Assembly: GCA_937919165.1 (NCBI GenBank) | Contig: CALFPO010000017.1 | Coordinates: 1 to 10,374, forward strand | From: an uncultured Bacillota bacterium | GTDB taxonomy: Bacteria > Bacillota_I > Bacilli_A > Erysipelotrichales > Erysipelotrichaceae | Direction: 5' to 3' | Length of the DNA stretch: 10,374 nucleotides | Shown here: piece by piece, positions 7,032 through 10,374 of the stretch | Layout of the letters: the number at the start of each line of letters is the position of its first letter | Numbering within the stretch: position 1 is the stretch's first letter | Position numbers and translations under genes: made by a program | The notes under the pieces: generated by a model | Told to the model about the DNA's origin: nothing | Seen by the model: the letters and a program-made list of their open reading frames with translations, nothing else | Databases searched by the model: none

Positions 7032-8283
7032 TTCATTCTTCGATGAGACATATTATACAGAGACCTTGGACAATGGCCTAAGGATTGTCGATTTCTATAA
7101 GCCAGAATTCTTGACAAGCGTCTGTGCTTTCGGCACGCCATATGGGGCCTTGGACATTTTCCAAAAATGTGGAAACAAGCATTACAGCTTCGATCCAGGC
7201 ATTGCCCATTTTCTTGAACATAAGCTGTTTGAATCAAAGGGCGACGACATCATGAATGCCTTTTCGGCCATGGGAGCCAATGTGAATGCCTTCACTTCCT
7301 ATAGAGAGACAGTCTACTATTTCAGCAAGAATGGGGAAGACATCAAGGATTCTCTTGAGCTTCTGCTGGACTTTGTGCAGAGCCTCAACATAAGTGAAGA
7401 ATCGGTGGAAAAGGAAAAGGGGATAATCGATCAGGAGATATCGATGTATGCCCAGATGCCGGATACCAAGCTGCTCAATGAAGCCTATAAGGCTCTCTAT
7501 CATCATTTTCCGATCAGATATGATATCGGTGGCGATCGCAAGAGTATCTATGCCATCAGCAAGGATGAACTTGAGAAATGCTACATGATAAACTATCATC
7601 CCAGCAATATGGCAATTGTCATAAGCAGTCCTATCAAGCCTGCAAAGATCTTCTCGATCATCAGAAACAATCAGAAGAAGAAAAGCTTTACCAAGAAGGC
7701 TACGCCAAAGCCTGACAACAAGATCGAGCCGATAGAGACCGTAAGGAAAAGACATATCTTCAAGGCTGATGTCAGCACTGCCAAGCATCTTCTGGCCTAT
7801 AAGTTCAAGCCAGATTTCAAGGATGCCAAGGAAGCATTCCGTAAGGAATGGGCTTTGCGTTTTCTGATGGAAGCCCATTTCTCATATCTCAATCCAGAAT
7901 ACCAGAAATGGCTTGACGAAAAGATCATCAATGACTATTTCGGCTATGAGATCGAATTCGATATGGATTGCGCCTATCTGATGTTCTATATAGAGAATGA
8001 TGACAGCAGAATACTGAAGAAGCTGATCAAGGAATCTTTGAAGAAGAAACTCTTGGATGAAGATATGCTGGAGCAGATCAAGAGACGCTATATAGGTTCG
8101 ATGTTTGATGTGTTCAATGATATCGAATCGTTCAATAATGGCTACATCAGAGATTATCTTGGCGGACTAGACTATTTCGAGGCTTTCGATGAACTGAAGT
8201 CGATTACGCTCAAGGATGTGGAAAAGGTATATGAAAGCCTTGATTTCAGTCATTATTCTTATGTTTCGATGATAAAGAAATGA
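7015..8283 (+). CDS. YmfH-like M16B zinc peptidase, catalytic subunit
   Basis: This 422-residue M16 family metalloprotease carries the inverted zinc motif HFLEH (65-69) within GIAHFLEHKLFE. E66-to-E141-type spacing fits: E141, in IIDQEISM about 76 residues on, is the expected third zinc ligand. NAFSAMGANVNAFTSYRET is the usual segment after the motif. The C-terminal half has YQKWLDEKIINDYFGYE in place of the Arg/Tyr element, which is instead found in the preceding protein. The two probably form one heterodimeric peptidase. AAGGA lies seven bases before the ATG, and the gene overlaps its partner by 17 bases. The substrate is unknown; related pairs process peptides, but nothing here names one. 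The gene ends the overlapping cluster, with a hairpin 40 bases after its stop. Confidence 0.9.
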   Translation: MEKHYNSFFDETYYTETLDNGLRIVDFYKPEFLTSVCAFGTPYGALDIFQKCGNKHYSFDPGIAHFLEHKLFESKGDDIMNAFSAMGANVNAFTSYRETVYYFSKNGEDIKDSLELLLDFVQSLNISEESVEKEKGIIDQEISMYAQMPDTKLLNEAYKALYHHFPIRYDIGGDRKSIYAISKDELEKCYMINYHPSNMAIVISSPIKPAKIFSIIRNNQKKKSFTKKATPKPDNKIEPIETVRKRHIFKADVSTAKHLLAYKFKPDFKDAKEAFRKEWALRFLMEAHFSYLNPEYQKWLDEKIINDYFGYEIEFDMDCAYLMFYIENDDSRILKKLIKESLKKKLLDEDMLEQIKRRYIGSMFDVFNDIESFNNGYIRDYLGGLDYFEAFDELKSITLKDVEKVYESLDFSHYSYVSMIKK

Positions 8284-8288
8284 TAAAA

Positions 8289-8312
8289 AGTTATCGTCTT
8301 ATTTGCATAACT
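8289..8312 (+). other. Short inverted repeat after ymfH-like gene
   Basis: AGTTAT (8289-8294) and ATAACT (8307-8312) could pair around a 12-base loop. No T-run follows, so it is not a terminator by itself. It may be chance in AT-rich sequence. Confidence 0.25.
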
Positions 8313-8322
8313 ATGAAAACAC

Positions 8323-8378
8323 AGAAGCTTCCTTTCATGCTAGATTGATAGCGCAGGTAACAGAAAGGAGGCTTTTTT
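8323..8378 (+). promoter_or_regulatory. Long hairpin with T-run that buries the SSB-like gene's ribosome-binding site
   Basis: AGAAGCTTCCTTTC (8323-8336) pairs with GAAAGGAGGCTTTT (8363-8376) over 14 positions, two of them G-T wobbles. The 26-base loop holds a small inner stem, GCTA (8339-8342) with TAGC (8349-8352). The 3' arm contains the whole AGGAGG ribosome-binding site, and the T-run after it contains the TTG start at 8377. The structure could end ymfFH transcription, block translation of the SSB-like gene, or both. Confidence 0.6.
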
Positions 8379-8673
8379 GAATCATTTCACTATCGTCGGA
8401 AAGGTAGCCGACGCACCAGAAAGCTTCGAGAGTTCAGCGGGAATCGCCTATGCGAAGCTTCATGTTCTGGTAGAGAAGATGTCCAAGGATCAGGAAAAGG
8501 AAGAGGTAATGTTTGAGGTATTGCTTTGGCGCGAATATGCCAAGATGGAACTTGTTCCTGGCGATATTGTCGCAATCCGTGGCAAGCTCCAGGACAACAA
8601 CAACGAGAAGGATGGCAAGACCTATTACAACGCATCCTTGTCGGCTGATTTTGTGGAAGTGTATCCAAGCTGA
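8377..8673 (+). CDS. Short SSB-like OB-fold protein without acidic tail
   Basis: This 98-residue protein has the single-stranded DNA-binding OB-fold pattern. It opens with MNHFTIVGKVADAPE, followed by a YAKLHVLVEK strand, FEVLLWREYAKM (the position of the family's W-x-x-x-A-E segment), VPGDIVAIRGKL, and a last strand TYYNASLSADFVEVY. It stops at once after the fold. It lacks both the Gly/Gln-rich linker and the acidic DDDIPF-type tip that standard SSB uses to recruit repair and replication partners. It is therefore more likely an accessory SSB paralogue or PriB-like protein than the main SSB. The start is a TTG with GGAGG ending five bases before; no in-frame ATG exists upstream before the TAG at 8341. 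The ribosome-binding site lies in a hairpin, which suggests control of expression. Confidence 0.8.
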   Translation: MNHFTIVGKVADAPESFESSAGIAYAKLHVLVEKMSKDQEKEEVMFEVLLWREYAKMELVPGDIVAIRGKLQDNNNEKDGKTYYNASLSADFVEVYPS

Positions 8674-8674
8674 A

Positions 8675-8707
8675 AGATGTCCCTGTCTATAGATGGGGAC
8701 ATTTGTT
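8675..8707 (+). terminator. Rho-independent terminator after the SSB-like gene
   Basis: ATGTCCCTGTC (8677-8687) pairs with GATGGGGACAT (8692-8702) around a TATA loop over 11 positions, two of them G-T wobbles. Two further pairs at the base bring the span to 8675-8704. The following TTTGTT is a short, imperfect T-run. The stem starts one base after the TGA. Confidence 0.65.
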
Positions 8708-8708
8708 G

Positions 8709-8714
8709 TATAAT
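8709..8714 (+). promoter_or_regulatory. TATAAT -10 element directly before ffh
   Basis: This is a perfect TATAAT six bases before the ffh ATG. No good -35 hexamer sits 16-19 bases upstream, where the preceding hairpin lies. If it is used, transcription would begin at or next to the ATG. Confidence 0.4.
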
Positions 8715-8720
8715 GGTGAT

Positions 8721-9869
8721 ATGGCATTTGATTCATTACAAGAGAAATTAACAAAGACATTAAGGAATATCCAAGGTAAGGGCAAGCTTTCGGAGCGCAA
8801 CATGGAGGAGACGCTCAAGGAGATAAGGGTTGCCTTATTGGAATCTGACGTAAACTATAATGTCGTCAAGCAGTTTCTGGAGAAGATCAGACAGGAGTCG
8901 ATCGGACAGGATGTACTCAATGCTGTCGAACCTGGACAACTGCTGGTCAAGATCGTACATGATGAGATAGTCAATCTGCTTGGCGATGACAACAACAAGC
9001 TAAATCTATTGCCGAATGGTCTGACAAAGATCATGGTTGTTGGTCTGCAAGGTACAGGTAAGACTACTCAGGTAGCCAAGATTGCCAATCTTCTGAAGAA
9101 CAAAGAAAACAAGAAGGTATTGATGATTGCGGCCGATATCATCAGACCTGCCGCTGTAGACCAGCTCAAGAGCCTAGGTGCACAGATTGGCGTTGAGGTA
9201 TACTCGGAGCCGATACTTGTGCCTGTCTTGAGACAGGTTCTGAATGGCGTCAAATACGCTGAAGACAACAGTTTCGATGTTGTATTGATAGATACAGCAG
9301 GACGTCTGCAGATCGACGAAGTACTGATGCAGGAACTGAAGGACATCAAGGATGCCATCGATCCTCAAGAGATATTGCTTACCGTCGATGCCTTGACTGG
9401 TCAGGATATCGTCAATGTCGCCAAGACCTTCCACGATCTTCTGGAAGTTACCGGACTCATCGTCACCAAGTTCGATGGCGATTCCAAGGGCGGTTCTGTG
9501 CTTTCGGTAAAGGCTGTAACTGGCGTTCCGATCAAATATGCCGGTGTCGGCGAAAAGATAAACGATATCGAGATCTTCTATCCTGACAGATTGGCTCAGC
9601 GAATCCTAGGCATGGGAGACATCGTTTCCTTTGTCGAGAAGGCTCAGGAAGAGATTGACATGAAGAAGGCCGAAGAGACGGCCAATCGTCTGATGGCTGG
9701 CAAGTTCTCGATGAATGATCTTCTGACATCGATTGAGCAGTCGACAAAGCTTGGTCCGCTTTCTTCAATCATGAAAATGCTTCCAGGCATGTCCGATATG
9801 GCCAATGTCATAAACGACGATGACGCCGATAAACAGATCAAGCGTATCTTCCCGGAAGATTACAGATAA
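8721..9869 (+). CDS. ffh: Ffh, signal recognition particle GTPase, C-terminally truncated in the M domain
   Basis: Ffh binds 4.5S/6S SRP RNA and signal sequences of nascent membrane proteins and hands ribosomes to FtsY. The N domain starts MAFDSLQEKL, the family beginning, so 8721 is chosen over an upstream TTG at 8703. The GTPase domain is complete: GLQGTGKTT (108-116), DIIRPAAVDQL (139-149), DTAGRL (191-196), TKFDGDSKGG (249-258) and GVGEKINDIE (275-284), then RILGMGD. The M domain starts near residue 302 and includes the finger-loop stretch LGPLSSIMKMLPGM (344-357). It ends at residue 382 with KQIKRI then FPEDYR. Typical Ffh is about 440-450 residues, so the last 60-70 are missing, including the SMTPEER helix and the RRxRIAxGSG SRP-RNA-binding motif. 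A terminator starts ten bases after the stop. No ylxM precedes and no rpsP follows. Confidence 0.9.
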   Translation: MAFDSLQEKLTKTLRNIQGKGKLSERNMEETLKEIRVALLESDVNYNVVKQFLEKIRQESIGQDVLNAVEPGQLLVKIVHDEIVNLLGDDNNKLNLLPNGLTKIMVVGLQGTGKTTQVAKIANLLKNKENKKVLMIAADIIRPAAVDQLKSLGAQIGVEVYSEPILVPVLRQVLNGVKYAEDNSFDVVLIDTAGRLQIDEVLMQELKDIKDAIDPQEILLTVDALTGQDIVNVAKTFHDLLEVTGLIVTKFDGDSKGGSVLSVKAVTGVPIKYAGVGEKINDIEIFYPDRLAQRILGMGDIVSFVEKAQEEIDMKKAEETANRLMAGKFSMNDLLTSIEQSTKLGPLSSIMKMLPGMSDMANVINDDDADKQIKRIFPEDYR

Positions 9870-9878
9870 TCGCAATCC

Positions 9879-9919
9879 AAAGGACTGCTTTCAGAACGAT
9901 TCTGAAGGCAGTCTTTTTG
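9879..9919 (+). terminator. Strong rho-independent terminator after ffh
   Basis: GACTGCTTTCAGAA (9883-9896) pairs with TTCTGAAGGCAGTC (9900-9913) around a CGA loop over 14 positions with one G-T wobble. Three or four further pairs join at the base, and the TTTTT run is at 9914-9918. It is the clearest terminator in the window. Confidence 0.9.
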
Positions 9920-9924
9920 CATTC

Positions 9925-9947
9925 AAAAAGAGCACCGCAGTGCTCTT
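9925..9947 (-). terminator. Terminator of the GtrA-like gene, overlapping its stop codon
   Basis: On the minus strand AAGAGCAC (9947-9940) pairs perfectly with GTGCTCTT (9935-9928) around a 4-base loop, and the T-run continues to 9925. The gene's TAA (9948-9946) sits partly inside the stem. It faces the ffh terminator six bases away, so the two units converge. Confidence 0.8.
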
Positions 9948-10374
9948 ACTTTTCGTATACCCAGTGTTTTTCGATACGATAGCCGACAAAGAAGATCAAC
10001 ATATCAATCACAAGCTTGATCGGCATTTCACCGCCTCTGAACAGGAATACCAGAATGGATACCAGGATTGCAGATGCGACGGTCTTGCCTGTTGCAAGCA
10101 GGATATATCTGCCGACATGGGAGATTTCATCTGCCTTGAAGACCAGATATTTATCCAGATAGTAGTTATAGGTATCAGAGAATACACGGCCGATGAATGT
10201 AGATACAGCAATATACATTAACGGCATGGATTCTTCCAGCAGGCTGATACCTACACTGTAGATCGCCAGGTCCAGAATCGTTGAAGATAACGATACGAAG
10301 ATAAACAGCAGGAAGGCTCCAACGATATTCCAGGAGTCCTTCAGTGCACGGAAATGCGTACGCTTTACCGACAT
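9946..10374 (-). CDS. GtrA-family membrane protein, probably the C-terminal part of a GT2-GtrA fusion cut by the window edge
   Basis: The visible 142 residues form the four-helix GtrA domain (PF04138). Members are thought to help move or hold lipid-linked sugars used in cell-surface glycans. Helices fall at about 17-38, 50-65, 88-111 and 118-133. The family signature NYYLDKYLVFK (69-79) follows helix two, and the end YRIEKHWVYEK matches the usual ending. The ATG at 10374 is exactly the window edge, so it may be an internal Met. The first residues, KRTHFRALKDSWNIV, resemble the linker in proteins where a family-2 glycosyltransferase is fused to GtrA (a S/THF-x-P/A-x-x-DS pattern). The real gene may therefore extend well beyond the window. 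It is transcribed toward ffh and ends in its own terminator. Confidence 0.8.
   Translation of the reverse strand: MSVKRTHFRALKDSWNIVGAFLLFIFVSLSSTILDLAIYSVGISLLEESMPLMYIAVSTFIGRVFSDTYNYYLDKYLVFKADEISHVGRYILLATGKTVASAILVSILVFLFRGGEMPIKLVIDMLIFFVGYRIEKHWVYEK

Noticed and set aside
7234..7878. Minus-strand open frame of 214 codons opposite the ymfH-like gene
   Set aside because: It is antisense to the HFLEH-containing peptidase and shows no motif of its own.
8703..8720. Upstream TTG as the ffh start
   Set aside because: It adds six residues (MLYNGD) not found in Ffh, overlaps the TATAAT element and has no ribosome-binding site; MAFDSLQEKL at 8721 is the family N-terminus.
8390..8760. Minus-strand frames opposite the SSB-like gene
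   Set aside because: They are shadows of the OB-fold gene and cross its terminator; composition is Cys/His/Pro-rich without a motif.
9820..10221. Plus-strand open frame of 133 codons across the end of ffh and the GtrA-like gene
   Set aside because: It crosses two terminators, has no ribosome-binding site and lies antisense to the recognisable GtrA domain. Only its short RNPKD stretch is of note, as a possible Ffh scar.
1..10374. CRISPR array, insertion sequence, tRNA or rRNA
   Set aside because: No regularly spaced repeats, transposase motifs, cloverleaf or rRNA-like stretches were seen on reading both strands.

Overview
The window looks like a chromosomal segment of a low-to-moderate-GC Bacillota (Firmicutes). 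It is probably from an Erysipelotrichia-like lineage, although that rank is inferred from overall protein flavour and not proven. It uses the standard code: TGA is a real stop for two genes and Trp is TGG. The core order RNase J2-like, FtsK/SpoIIIE, YmfF-like, YmfH-like recalls the rnjB-spoIIIE-ymfF-ymfH neighbourhood of Bacillus subtilis, without the tepA gene found between rnjB and spoIIIE there.

Layout. Positions 1-225 hold an open minus-strand frame with no proper start. It reads like a LeuD (isopropylmalate dehydratase small subunit) fragment joined to an EF-G domain II fragment, a possible pseudogene or chimeric end. A plus-strand hairpin with a T-run lies just before miaB (236-1666). 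A 95-bp AT-rich gap with an extended -10 promoter leads into four tightly overlapping genes: rnjB-like (1762-3447), ftsK/spoIIIE (3431-5797), ymfF-like (5784-7031) and ymfH-like (7015-8283). A 93-bp gap carries a long hairpin that buries the ribosome-binding site of a short SSB-like gene (8377-8673). A second hairpin then separates that gene from ffh (8721-9869), whose product stops inside the M domain. Two converging terminators close the ffh side and the opposite-strand GtrA-like gene, which runs to the right edge and is probably the tail of a longer glycosyltransferase fusion.

Function. The set is mostly housekeeping: tRNA modification (MiaB), RNA decay (RNase J), chromosome translocation (FtsK), a two-subunit M16 peptidase, a single-stranded DNA-binding OB-fold and signal recognition particle GTPase. 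The unusual parts are in the details. The RNase J has lost four of the metal-site residues of its family. Ffh lacks the SRP-RNA-binding end of the M domain. The SSB-like start is hidden in a hairpin. The left end joins two unrelated family signatures in one frame. No CRISPR array, transposase, tRNA or rRNA was seen, and no gene-free stretch exceeds 300 bases.
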